A DNA stretch of 64,000 nt from Gymnorhina tibicen (lineage: Eukaryota > Chordata > Aves > Passeriformes > Artamidae), in contig VXAZ01009309.1 of NCBI GenBank assembly GCA_013399875.1, positions 2,662,469 through 2,726,468 of the forward strand, given 5' to 3'. The position numbers and the translations under genes are program-made. Position 1 is the stretch's first letter; every line of letters begins with the position of its first letter. Below are positions 1 to 16,900 of the stretch, one piece after another. Below the pieces are notes generated by a model, which was not told the DNA's origin, searched no databases, and saw only the letters and a list, made by a program, of their open reading frames with translations.

Positions 1-699
1 CCTGCAAATTCAGACCACAGGTATTCAGGGGATGCTGCTGAATGTGTTCAAGGAACAGGAAGAAATTCTTTCTTTTCACTACCAGGACATGTGATACTGA
101 GTATGTTTTCTACCTGTGATCACCACTGAATGTGGGAATTAACAACCCAGGAGAAAACAGAACAGAAATGTTAAAACTTATACAAAAACCTAATGCTACA
201 CTGCAGATAAAGAGGATATTCAATTTTCTAGTAAAAGAACATAATTATTTATCTGGGCATCAAGTTGTGAGCACAGTATTAGGAAACAAGAATGGAATTT
301 GGCAAACAATGCTCTGACCTGTGTACATGCAAAGTGACATAAGGTTTTTTCTCTTAAGTTTTGAAATAAAGTAATTTCTGATTGTTCTAGAAAACATTTG
401 GAAAGTGAAATACATCTGTAATATTTGTAATAATTAAACGAAAATTATCATATTGCTAAAAAAATACGTCGTGTAAAATTCCCTTTTGAATTGTCTCTCT
501 CCCAGTTTTTTTTCTCAGATTCCCAACTTCAAGAAAAAAAAAAATCATGGGAGTAATAACCATCGTCAGACAAAAAGACCTGTAGTCTCTTTTTGCACTG
601 TCTGAAATTACAGCTTTGCTTGTCTCTTAGTGCAGTCTGAGAGACAGTGCCCAGACCCTGCTGATCCGGGCTCCCACCCGCTCGTGGTTTCACACTTAC
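1..699 (-). other. INPP5E intron 6 (partial)
   Basis: This is AT-rich sequence downstream of the splice donor at 699. It contains no open frame resembling the next INPP5E exon (expected to begin near the DVTTRFD motif), so that exon lies before the window. I see no repeat or RNA gene in it. Confidence 0.8.
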
Positions 700-4880
<4,181 letters not shown>

Positions 4881-5399
4881 TGTCCCCCAGGTACCAGCTA
4901 TGGATGCTGCTCCAGATGAAAACTTCCTCAAAGCATAGTTTCCTTCCCTTTATCACCCTGTGGGCTCACAGGGCTTTACTCAGCCAGCACGACATGGGAA
5001 TTGCAGACAGCTCAGCCTTTAGCTGGAAATGAAGGGCAGGTGAATGTGCAGGCAGATGCATCGTCTGCAGAATTCCAAGACGTGGTATACCTGGATTCCC
5101 GCAAGAGAAAGATGCAAGAATGAAAAGTTATTGAGCTGCAAACTGTACTCCTCGGTCAGAAAGCATCTCCTTGCAGGACCTCCCTCTAGCACAACTCAAA
5201 CCTTAACGTGACCTTGCTAGAAAATCACTGTTATTTCCCGTTTTTTTGCCCCCAAAAGCAGAGCAGAGAAGTGACCTCCTCCCTGCTGCAGACATCACGG
5301 CTGCGTACACCCTTCTTTAAGAAAAGGCTGAGTGTCCTGTTAGCACGAAAGGGAATTTAAACTGCACAGAAACCACAGCTCGTTGTCCTTGCTGTACAC

Positions 5400-5880
5400 A
5401 CAGGCGTCACCAGCACAACCAGCCCGCGGCACCGGCTGCCCGAGGCCAGGAAATTTCCAGTGATCCCACAGCCGGGAAATCGCTGCCGCCTTTTCCTACC
5501 CTGCACCAACCCCGCTCACTGCCGCTGACACCGGGAAAACACCCCACGGGCGGGTTTAGCCTACGGAAACGGGGTTCGAGTACATTTCTACACGGGGCGA
5601 AACACCTCGTCATTCTGCGGCTACCGCGGACCATGGAGGGCAACACACACCGGGTGAACGCAGCCCAGAGCCCGGGTTTGGCACCGAGGGGCCGCCGCCC
5701 GCATCCCCCGGCCGGGCAGGAGGGACCCGGCCCCGGCCCCGGCCCTCACAACGGCCGCGCCTCCCGCCCGCCGGGGCCGCCCCTTCCCCGCCGNGCAGCG
5801 CCCCCCGGCGGCCGGAGGAGCGCGCGGCGAGAAAGCGGCACCGCGGGACGGCGCGGCTGTCACGGTACGGGGTGAAGGCG
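5400..5880 (-). promoter_or_regulatory. INPP5E CpG-island promoter and probable 5'UTR
   Basis: Dense CpG and GC sequence peaks at about 5680-5860, in an otherwise AT-moderate stretch just upstream of the INPP5E first coding exon. No TATA box is evident, as is usual for such promoters. The exact start site and any noncoding 5' exon cannot be fixed. A single N at 5794 sits in the most GC-rich part and may hide missing bases. The stretch 4881-5400 is leader or intronic sequence with no other gene. Confidence 0.75.
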
Positions 5881-5990
5881 GCGTTTAAAAAGCAGCTTAA
5901 AATAAACGTTTCACGCTTAAAGAAATTTAAAAGTTGCCTATATTAAGCTTAAAGCTTCAATTTTTGAACATTTCAATCCAAACGGTCATT

Positions 5991-6235
5991 ACAGAATCGC
6001 AGACTGGTTGGGGGTAGCAGGGAGTTTAAAGATCACCCAGTTTCCAACCTTTGCCAGAGGTAGAGACACGTTCCATAAGCTCCAAGCCCTGTCCAGACTG
6101 GCCTTGAACACTTCCAGGGATGGGGCAGCCACAGCTTCTCCGGGCATCCCGTGCCAGGGCCTCGCCACCCTCACAGGGTGGGATTTCTTCCCAATATCCC
6201 ATCTAGACCTGCTCTGATGCACAAGCCGTCCCAAA
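5991..6235 (-). repeat. CR1 LINE 3' tail between SEC16A and INPP5E
   Basis: Read on the minus strand, this is a CR1 3' end: it contains the complements of ggggcagccacagcttctc and cttgaacacttccaggga and closes at acagaatcgcag near 5991. It may extend weakly to about 6300. It occupies most of the gap between the SEC16A polyadenylation site and the INPP5E promoter. Confidence 0.85.
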
Positions 6236-6349
6236 CACCAAACACTCCAGGCTGCCTTTCCTCACACAGATCATTCCCGGACAAACAGGAGAGGTTCCTC
6301 CACCCAGCTCACTAAAGCAATAACCACAAGAAGAAAGTAAAATGTGAAA

Positions 6350-7942
6350 GTGCTCCAGAGCGCAAAATATTTTATTTAAGAATTTACAGTGTCAAATCTT
6401 ACACTTAGGAAAGACAGCCGCTCCCAGCTCAGAGGGAGCCTCCTTGAATGAAGTTGTTTGGCAGTCTCTACTGAAAGGAGAAAATAATCAGCAGCCTGGC
6501 TGGACTAGAGGAAAGCCAAGTGTCTGATTAGGTTTCAATTATAGAAAAGTAAACCACACTGACTGCTGCTGCCCACATCTGGAATTGAGTATGGACCAGC
6601 ACACAAAGGTTTCTAATCCCCCCCAAATAGTGTTCTACTTGGGCTGCATACAAACCTTTTGGGACATACATAAGGCTATCACGATCTTAGAAAAGTGGTG
6701 TTATTCAGGAAAAGAAAAAAAAAAAAAAAAACAATTGGGAACAAATACTGGCAATTTCACATTCGTATTACTTCTACTCCTGGGCAGAAATTCAAGTAAA
6801 ATCAAATAGTTTGGTGGCAAGTTCTAAATAAAATATGGCCTAATGATTTAATAAATATTTAAAAGTTTATTTCTCTCTTTGCAGATAATTCAGATTCTTC
6901 AGTGAATAGAAACGCTGCATATCATGGTTTTCAGGATTTCCTACATTAAACCTAAAGATTTTAAAGTCCATCCGTAGAGGTCTAATCCATCTACTTTTAG
7001 TATGAAATTTAGCTGTTAGCTATTTAAGACCTTGGTTATTTTAGTAATGGAGATTCAAGAACGGATTATTACACTGATTCTGGCACTCCAAAAAGGACAA
7101 CATAAACAACTTTCAAGCTGTTACCCCCCGGCTGCAGAGTGCCAGCAGTTTGAGAGAAAGCAAAGTAACCGTATTGCACTTAAACAAACACTCACTCGTC
7201 AAGAGAACAGCGTTGGCTATGATACAGAGCTCCTTCCCACTATACACTTGGCTTTACAGGTAGTCTAAACCACAAACTACATACAGACTAGGAAAAGATC
7301 CAAATCAAATTAGGATTAGATTACAGTCACAGTTTTCATTCAATATAGGTCGATTTATTTGGATGAGCTGTGGCCCCCTTCCCCCCCCTTCCAAAAACCA
7401 AACCAGCACGAGGCATCTCCCGGGTGAGCCTCTCCCAGGGGAACATCTCTGGTTCCACACTCTGGCTGAAAGCATCACAATTGTGCATGGTCCTCTTAAG
7501 GCCACAGTGTTATCTTACAATGTGGACATGTTTTGTTGTTTTTTTTTTTACCCCTGCTGGGAGGGGAGCATCCTTCAGAAATTAAGGAATCCCTGAAACT
7601 ATGTCTCGGAAGGTCACGCTAGTAAGGTTTAAAATAAACTTAAGGAATAAATTGCCTATGCAATTTACAAACAGGTTTTGTAACAGACAGCAACTATTTC
7701 CTCTCTTGTGTCTATTCTTTATCACAGCAAAGCTATTTCTAGCCAGGTTTTTGAAAAGGAAAAGTTACATATATTTCATGTTTGGTAATGGTTTGCGTAG
7801 ATGAGGTGCAAGCATGAGAAAGATCACCCATCAGTAGATTTCTGTCATGTCAACTGCAGCTGATACCACGTGCCATAAGGCTGAATAGTTCTTTGCATAC
7901 TCAGAACATGAGTGAGGATTCCAAATACAAAGCCATTGTATT
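6350..7942 (-). other. SEC16A: SEC16A 3'UTR
   Basis: This AT-rich sequence follows the SEC16A stop codon at 7943-7945. It contains several minus-strand AATAAA hexamers. The most distal is at 6371-6376, which sets a likely cleavage site around 6350. The UTR length of about 1.6 kb is an inference from that hexamer. A run of 18 A at about 6716-6731 and a T run near 7540 are simple tracts. No coding frame of interest lies here. Confidence 0.75.
6371..6376 (-). terminator. SEC16A polyadenylation hexamer AATAAA (distal)
   Basis: The plus strand reads tttatt here, so the transcript carries canonical AATAAA. It is the last such hexamer before the CR1 tail and the INPP5E promoter. Further hexamers upstream, for example near 6868, could give shorter 3' ends. 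Confidence 0.6.
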
Positions 7943-10900
7943 CTACTTCAATGTTGGATACTTCCTCTGTCCAATTCTTCCCAGTCTTGAACTTCCAGTG
8001 GCTGCAGGAGACTGAAAAAAGAACAGGAATAAACAAAATGTTCAGTGAAAGTGTCATGCTAGAGACAAAATTCAAAAAATGGGGAACAAAGTTTTGAATG
8101 GAAACTTGTTACATTGAACAGGTGCCAGACCGATCTTTGCACACATTTAACACTAAGTGGAACAACCCAGATTAAGCTGGTCAAGCACAAAATCATGTTT
8201 TGTTCAATAGATTTGTTCCAAGTATAGAATCAGGCTGGTTTGGGTCAGAAGGGGCTTTAAAGTACGTCCCATTCCACCCCCTGCCACAGGCAGGGACACC
8301 TTCCATTATCCCAGGCTGCTCCAAACCCCGTCCAGCCTGGCCTTGGACACTTCCAGGCATGGGGCAGCCACAGCTTCTCTGGGAAATGTTGGATAATCAA
8401 GATAAGGAAGAAGAAAAGATGAGGCCTTTACTCACTTGTGCAAATTGAGAGGGGTTGTAGAACGGTACTGCTCCTGCTGAAGGTGCCCCCGAGGGTGGAA
8501 CAGAGGCAGGCTGGGAAGAGAAAACACCGAAATCAGACAAGGGCAGAGCTGCAGTGCCTCTCAAACGTGGTCTGCTACGTTATACAGAGCAAATATTCAC
8601 AGGAATAATGCCAACAACATGGAGAGCGCAGCCTATTGGAACAACTGCAGAGTGCTGGTACAGTTTGCATCCAGATCCAGAACAGGACTGGCTCAATGTA
8701 AGAATTGGCCAAACAAGGTCACATGCATCAACTGCAAATAGCTCTGCAGATCCAAAGCATGCAAAACCAACACAAGACACCAGTGCAACTCCACTCAATT
8801 AGTACCTTCTGCCTTTGTTAGTACACCTCAGGACTTGCCCCAAAATAAACATTCTATGTCAGGTTTTGCTTTACTAAGAAACACCAGAAAGGTTTGTGTC
8901 ACCCCTTTGTGGTGACCCCACAGCTCTGGAACTTCCAGCAGAGATGAAGCATTCCTTTAATTCCTACAGGGACTTTTGCAGATGGTTTATTACCAATTTG
9001 AGACTGGCAGCAGCAGAATGACCAAGTTTTGCTCGTATTGAGTCTTTTTAGGAGGTTTGTTGGGTTTGGTTTGTGGATTTTGGGGGTTTTTTAGTTTAAA
9101 GTCAACTGATTTCTTTAGCATCTCAGAAAAAAGATGATGAAATTATGTGGATATCTTAGGAACATAAATAAAAAGCATGCCTGGATTACATGCACTCTCA
9201 TAAATACACAAAACTGAAGACCCTGTTTGAGTGTAAAAAGGAACACTACATCATGATCTACTTTTAATGATATTTCTGTGAAATGAGGGGGGAAATGACT
9301 AAAAGTAGCATTAGTATTTGAGCAAATGCAAAATAAAGAGGAGGGGGGGAAAGTAAATAAGTTAACATAAATGAGAATGGCCAGCCACATGTACCTGATT
9401 AAAATGCTGGCTTACTTCACGTGATAATGAACTCATTGAACTAGAGCGCGAAAGCTACAAAACAGCAAGAACACACAAATACAAAAAAACACAAATAAAA
9501 AAAGTCGTCATGCATGTCACTGCCCCAAGCTTCCAGTTGTTTTATTTCATTGTCAAAGTCTCACTGCCAAAGGTTAAACCAACTTCAAGTTAAAAAAAAC
9601 AAAAACAAAAACAAACGTAAAGCCAGAAGTTAGTTTAAATCAAAAGGACTTCTTAAAGCACGAAATTATGTAGGTATAGAAAACATTAAGTAGGAACAAA
9701 GGTAATGTTACTCTGCCTGGCACACAGCAATTTGTTCTCCTTGTGTCTTGCATTCAATATTAGTGAAATTAAATGCATGCATGGAGGCAAGAAGAGACCC
9801 TTAAACTGCTACTGATACTTTACCCTGAAAAAGGCTTTTAAAAGTACTTATACAGGAAAAGGAGATCACAGAATGTAGGACAGGGAGGTTGAGATTCTCA
9901 TACGGGCTTAGAGGTCTTTTCTGCACAATTTTGGAGGCAGTCAAATCCCATCTTGGCTACTCATCAGCAACTGAATCGGTTACTTGTTGTTATAGATGGC
10001 CCATTGTAAGACCACTACAATTAACTGTAAAAATCATTAATTAAATGCTTTGCATCAAGCCTTACCTCGCCTGACTGGGAGCCATCAGGGTTAGGAACGG
10101 GAAGTCCAGATCCAGGAGGAAGGGCTGCAGGGTTTAAGTACTGAAGGAAAACAAGGCACTTCTGTTTATCATCGTTACTGTGAGGCTATTTCACATTTCC
10201 CTTAGAGATCCCACTGGAGCAGAACAGCATTACAACACATCAGGCAGGTGTGACATGCAGGGTAAGGCTCTTCCCATGCTCTCAGTCCCTTTTCCTGGCA
10301 CATGCTGCACCCATGGAACCTGCAGCCCCGCCAAATTAGGAAATGCAGCTTCCCACTTCCATTTTCGCTTGTGTTCCCCTTCTCCTGTTAAGTAAAACCT
10401 TAAAGCACTTGGTTGTTGCAGGGATTGTGTTTTATGTACTGTGAAAATGCTGCTCAGAATCATGAGGGGGCTTGAATCAGAAGTTTGAGTTCTATCTACA
10501 AGACATTCCTTCCAACCCACCTCTGGTTCCACAGCTGCAGCAGGGTCTGTGTTGGTTTGGTTTGCAGCCGGTGTGTGCTCTGCTGCTCCACTCCCTTCCA
10601 TGGGCTGGGATTCCCCTGGAACTACAGAGGAAACAGGATTTAGCCAAACACACCACACCCACAAACAGCCATCCAACCTCCCCACAATCGTATCCACACA
10701 CCTGAGTTCGGAACAAACACGTTGGCAGGAATGGGCATCGGTGCCAAGGGGGCAAACAGGTCTGATGGTGCAGGAACAGCACCAGTCGCCTTGGTTCCTC
10801 CTGGATTCAGGACATCCACGTAACGGGCTCTGTTTCCAGCTAAACCAGGAAAATTAACAAGTAACAAAAATAAGCCTTGTGTTAGTCACGCCTGTGTCTA

Positions 10901-13900
10901 CTTTGAACAGTTTGCTGGTTAAAGCATCTTTCAGGATCAGAAAATAACACTCCAGGGACACAAACAGTAATGCCCAAGTCATGATCCTGCGACAGCTGTG
11001 CAGGAGCTGGGCATGAGCAAAGCCAGCAACAGCCACAGCTCCACTGAGCTGCCAACTGCTCCCAAGCAACCCTGGAAAAGTCAGGACTTCTGCCTTCATA
11101 TTTTATGCAGGAGAAAGTCTTAGATACCAGTGCTGGCTGTTACCTGCTCTCCTGGAGAACACGTTGACAGAGGCACCAGGTGGGCCTCCAGGCCCAGGGG
11201 GAGCAGCCTGAGCAGCTTTAGGAAATCCTGTTGGAGGTGGTGGAGGAGGTTTACTCTGCACGGAGACAAAAAAAAATCCAATCACATCATTGACTGATGT
11301 TGCACATTTTAATCCAAATTCAGTAAAAAGCAGCTCTTAAGAGCCAATAACAGATTAAAGACAGTTCTGTGCCAAGTACAGATTTTTGTTTTCTACTTGG
11401 AGAAACCATAAGGACTCAGATTTTTACCTCTTCTTCTGGTTCATCCAGATTAACCCAGCGTTGTTTCTGCTCATCCCAAACAATCTAAAAGAAAATCACA
11501 GTCAAAACCAAAGAGCTCAAAGCAAGCTGCTAAAAAAATTTAAAATAATTTTAACTATTTTTTTTTTAAAAAGCCAGTCTTTGAATAAAAATAATCTTCA
11601 AAGTTTTACAATCATTTGTTTACTCATCAAAACAATGTTCATCTGTCATCCAGGAGAACATCAGGAACAAATTCAAGTGTATAAAGGTTTTTGTGATTTT
11701 TGGGGCCTTACTGATTTGTTCTTGTCATCTGGCAGGTGAGCCTCATTCTTTCCTTTTCCCATCAGCCAGCGAAACCAGGTTCCACCACTCTGAAACGAAA
11801 TTAAATCTACTCAGTTAATTCTCTCACCACTGTCTTTACAGGCAGGTTAAAAGAAACATGCAACAACACATTTTCTGTTAGGAATTTCAACTCTGAGCCC
11901 GGAGTTGCACCCAATAAATAGAAATAAACAGTTTAGTCAGGACCTCTGAAGTACCGTGGACTAGGGGTGACCACATTTTCTAACAAATCTCCTCCAGCTG
12001 TAGGTACCTCCTCAAGAAATTTTACCTTTTTAGGTGCTGCCTCCTTCTTGGTTTCTTTTTTAGTCTCTTTCCCTGCAGGAGCAGAGGGAGGAGGAGAGGG
12101 TTTTTTCGCTGCAGAGTTGGATCTCTCTCGTCCCACAGAATGAGCAGAGGACTCCGAGGTCGTTCGGGACCTTCGCCCATAGCCCTGTGTGAGAAATACA
12201 CGGGAAAGCACAAAGTTGTCACTGCTGCCGTGATGGATCACATTTCATCTTCCTAAAAAAAACCTCCTTCTTTGTAAAATCCATAAACAGAAGCGATCTA
12301 AAAGTTAATACACCTAAAGATGGATCTTTGTCCTGGTGCCTGGTCAGATATAAAGCCAGGACAGAAATGCATAATAAACAAGCAGCTAAATATCTGACAC
12401 AACATTAATTTTTTATCAAGAATTTCCACACAATTAAAGACATTTAATCTGGTTATTTGGGGACTTCTAAAAACCAAGCTTCAATTCTTGCTGAAGAGCA
12501 ATACAGAGCCCCCACATCCTCTCGTGTTTGCATTGTGCTGCAAGGCAGCTGAAGAAATGTATGAAAGAACAGTACCATGTTAGCCATTCTGCCATAAAAA
12601 TCATCCTCTCTCTGTTCAGGGAAGGAGTTTTGTGAAGGAGACTCTGGGGCAATTCTCTGCATTCCTTAAAAAAAAGTTAGATTATGTTAGCAGGGGCACA
12701 CACCAACAAAAGAACCAACAATAAACACCCCCAAGCCCCACAATAGTTTTAAGGCAAAAGTTTTCACCAGTTATGAGTTTTGTGCTAGAGAACCTGGTCT
12801 TTTAAAGAATCAGAGCTGCAATTGCTGTGATTTTTTTTCCTCTCCTGCCTGGGTTTGTGTTTGTTCTAAGCACAGGCCAGAGCAGGCTGAGGGATGCAAC
12901 CAGCAGGATGGAGCAGTTAAAGGTTCCTCACATCTCAAACTCTGCCAAACTTAGGTTTGCCTCCTTCCATGTGTCAGGCTCTGCTGCCACAGAATTAAAA
13001 CCTACCAGGGCCCCAGAACCTCGTGTCAAGAGACAGAAACCCCTGAGGCTCCAGCTACAGACCTTGGAAACAGAACTGCCAATCCCAGTGCACTCAGGCA
13101 TTATCTGTCAGGGTCTAAATCATGATCTGCTGAGTCTGACCTCACTTTTCCAGTAAGCCAAAAAAGCAGGATGAATACTACAACTTTCTACAGATGTTTC
13201 TATACCATTACATGGTGTTTTTTAATTTCATTACCCAAAACATGACTATTTTTTAAATACTGAGATATTTTGAATTATTCCCCAAAACACTTCATTCCCT
13301 TTATAAGGAAGGAAAGCTGTTTATTAAGATCCCACACCTGTTTCCAGGTTTGTCTGCTCTTCTGGCCGTGGTTCCATTTCTTGTGGTGGCCCTCCTGGGG
13401 GTAGTGCTGACCCTAAATATAGTGGGGATGGTTCAGTTCCATAGGGATTTGAAAATCCTTGAGGTGCAAAGCCAGGTCCTGGACCAAGAGGCTGAGGAGC
13501 CACTGGGTAGAAGGGGACACTTCCCTGGTCACCAGGAGGAATCATGGCAGCTGAGCCATCAAGGACAGCCTGAGGTACTGCAGCATGAGAAAAAACAGAG
13601 TTAAGAGTTATAACTGAACAGAAATTCCAGTGTGAACCTTTTACCCTATGAATGATGCAGTGCAGAAGTGAAATCTCCCTGTTCCAACCAGCCTCTTAAG
13701 TGGTTTCTTATGTCAGAAACCCGAAACCTTTGTTTCCTCTCTGTCACAAAGGACATGAAACACCAACCTGAGGGCATCAGCTGCACGCTCTGCATCTGTT
13801 GAGCCATATTGGGTAACAAGGATGCCAACAGGGCATTTTCAGCACCTGGCCCCACGTCACGGCCACCTCCCCCATCACACTGGCTGGCACGGTCCAGTTC

Positions 13901-13969
13901 AGAGCTGGGGGTGCTGCATTCATAGGGAGGGGGAGTGGATCTGTCTGTGTTATAGGCTATTGCACCCTC
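7943..13969 (-). other. SEC16A: SEC16A C-terminal region with Sec23-binding tail (13 exons)
   Basis: Exons from 13768-13969 down to 7943-8011 encode about residues 1947-2430: Pro-rich linkers, a charged segment ([16 protein letters not shown]), the conserved [21 protein letters not shown] and [19 protein letters not shown] motifs, and the tail [16 protein letters not shown]. The far C-terminus of metazoan SEC16A binds Sec23. Many of these exons are symmetric phase 0, which suits exon skipping. Confidence 0.85.
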
Positions 13970-16900
13970 CTGCAGGAAAAAGCAAGATATTATTAACTGA
14001 TATGTACCAGACATTCCGTTCATAACCAAGGGAACACAGAGCAAAGGAAATCTTAGGTGTGAAAACAGTTTTTCAGTGTTCAGTCAAAAAATGACCTGTC
14101 AGTCATTTATAAGCCAAGCTCAAACAATAATTTAAATAATTGTTTTTAAATTGAAACAGTTAATTAGCTCAGGGTTCAAATTTCTAACACATCTCTTTAA
14201 ATAAATGATAATTATTTCCACTCTGTTACAATCTAGCAACACTAATCCACACACAAGATACTTTTATGGCAAGCAGATCCCCTGATTACTGCAACCTAAT
14301 GAGTCTTGAAATTCTCCTTGCATTATGGTATTAAGAAAAACTTGTCTCACATAACTTTAACTATTCTGTATTGAATCTCAGGGCACTAAAGTGTGATAAA
14401 TTCACTTGGTTTACATCATAACATTTGCAATTTAGGACATGAGTATGTAAGGTCACTTCCCATGTTTCTGTGCTTAGCACTTTGAACAAAACCACTTCAA
14501 AACCTGGATTTCCACTAATGCTTTAAAGGGAATAATTCATGCTGAAAAGCACACGCTGTACCTTGATCTGTCCATCCACATGTCGAAGTGTTACTAACCA
14601 GGAGGGTTCAATAAAAGATTCCTGTTCTGGCTTTTCTTTTATCTGAGGGTCAAACAGGCGCAGCTGGGATGACATCTGAGGAAAGGAACCATTGCCAAGT
14701 GTGAGTTCATCATTCCCACCTACCATATCCAGCCACAAACACTTGGTTCCTCCTCCTGTTACCTGGATTAGCTGGCCAATCAGCACAGGGGAATAGTAAC
14801 GGGGGTCTTTGAGGACAGTTCTGGAAATCACTTCACAGTAGTGGAAAGCCTGGGCAGCAAGGCCCATCTCAGCCAGCCGACAGGCATAGATGAACTTGAA
14901 AACCTGGGGGAGGCAAGCAGGACAAATAAATCAAGTGATCACAACACTCTGAGTGGTAACAAATAAAAGGCAGTCTGACATCTCAGCTGAAAGCTCAGAT
15001 AGCCCATTATCACATCTAAAATTTAAAGAAAAAGCATTCAACTCTCCTCTTCCACCTCATGCACCCAGTGGAAGTTGGCTATTTATCTACAGCTACTGCC
15101 AGCAAATTCTGCTGGATTTTTCTTTTGGAATATAGAATTACAATAACAAAAGTTAAAATTCAGAAGCTCGGGACGTAGAGGTGAAAAAAGTGAAAATGAA
15201 ACATGGCAACAGGAAAACAGCTATATGGCACTGCTATCCATGAATATTTGATGCTGTAACAGATATAATATTTGACACACTGACTACGGCACATGAGAGA
15301 TTAAAAGCATGAAATCTGCCAAAACAGAAACCAAACCAAACCACGAACAGATCCTCACCTGGAAATTGGGCAAGCAGCCAGGCTGACTTCCTAGTGACTG
15401 TGCATACTCATAGGCTTCTGTTCTTTGAATGGCTTCATTGGTGGCAAACTTTAGAAATGGCAAGCTGTTTCAAACAGGGGAAGTAAAATATGATTTGAGT
15501 TTATATATGCTGACAAGAAACACAGATCTGTCAAAGTCAGACACACAGCTCTGTTAGACACAAAATATCAACAACTTCTACAAGACAGGACATCAAATAG
15601 TTATTTCAAAACCAGCTGTGCCTTGTAAGGACAAGGGGAGCAATGCAATTCAGTCTCCCAAACTTTCATTTTTGCACTGAAAGAGTTCTGTTAAAAAAAA
15701 AAAAAAANNNNNNNNNNNNNNNNNNNNGAAAGAAACCCAGACCTGTGATTTGATCCAATTAGGACAAGCTTTGTTGTCTTCCTTGTGTAAACTCCAAACC
15801 CAACTTGGGCCATAAGGTAACAAAAATGAGCAGCATCCAGAAGGCCTTTAGAAGCTGCAGAGAAATAAAGGACAGAGCTCAGGATATTTCAGTGGCACAT
15901 TGTAACTTGTGTCCTGTATTGTCTGGCTTTGCATTCAAATGCCTTCACAATAGAGACAAGCCCAGATAAAACTGCTCCACCTTATATTTTATAAAGAAAT
16001 TGCCTGTTTTCAACAAAATAAGCTGAGCAATCAAAGCTTTTCCTTCAGTCATCACCCTGTTCATTCCCCAAGAGTTACCAAGAGTGTCTCCCATGGTAGC
16101 AATGGTCCTGGATTCCAAGTCCACATTATTGGTCAAGTTGGATAACACCATTGCTAGATGAGGCCTCCAGTCTCCCCATTTCTCATCTCCACAGCACTAA
16201 AATCAGAAGAATTACTAGGTCAAATCAGTGACTGGAGCTCTGCATGGGTAAGTGTTTCAACCAAAAAAGGACCACAACAACTTCTCTGACATTCTAGGAA
16301 AGATTTCTGTTGGGAACTCCACTACTCCCTGCAGCTCCCAGTGAATCTTACCGTGGATGCAGCTGGCATCCTTCCAGACATGAGCTGGTAAACAGTCTGC
16401 AGAGGGTCATTAATTGGGAGACTGTTGGCAAATCTACAGAGGCATCGCAGAGAAAAACAAAACACAAACATGGGGTAAGCAGTTAAAATGTACTTCAGCT
16501 CTCAGTGGCAATTAATCTAACCTAGTTCAAGAGAAGGAAGTGCTGTGTGAAAATATTACACTGAAGAGGAAATTGTCCAGGGGATAATGTTCAAAAGTAA
16601 AACACTCCCAGTGAACTGGGTCTGTCACTATAACACCAGTCAGTCCAAGCTGGGAAAAACCTCTGGATCCTCCCCAAGCCAGCTGACTTTAACAAAAGTG
16701 ACAGTTCAGTTTTTGCAGTTTTTTCCAAGGAAGGCCACAGATGACATCATTCAAACACCCCTTAAATGGAAGAGGTGGCAGAGAATAACTTCTCGGGTTT
16801 AAGTTTATAGCCAGAAGAGCTCAGAATAAAAAGTAACAAATGACAAATAAATACACAGTAAAACTAAAGCATAAATCTTGCATGAACTACTATGGATAAC

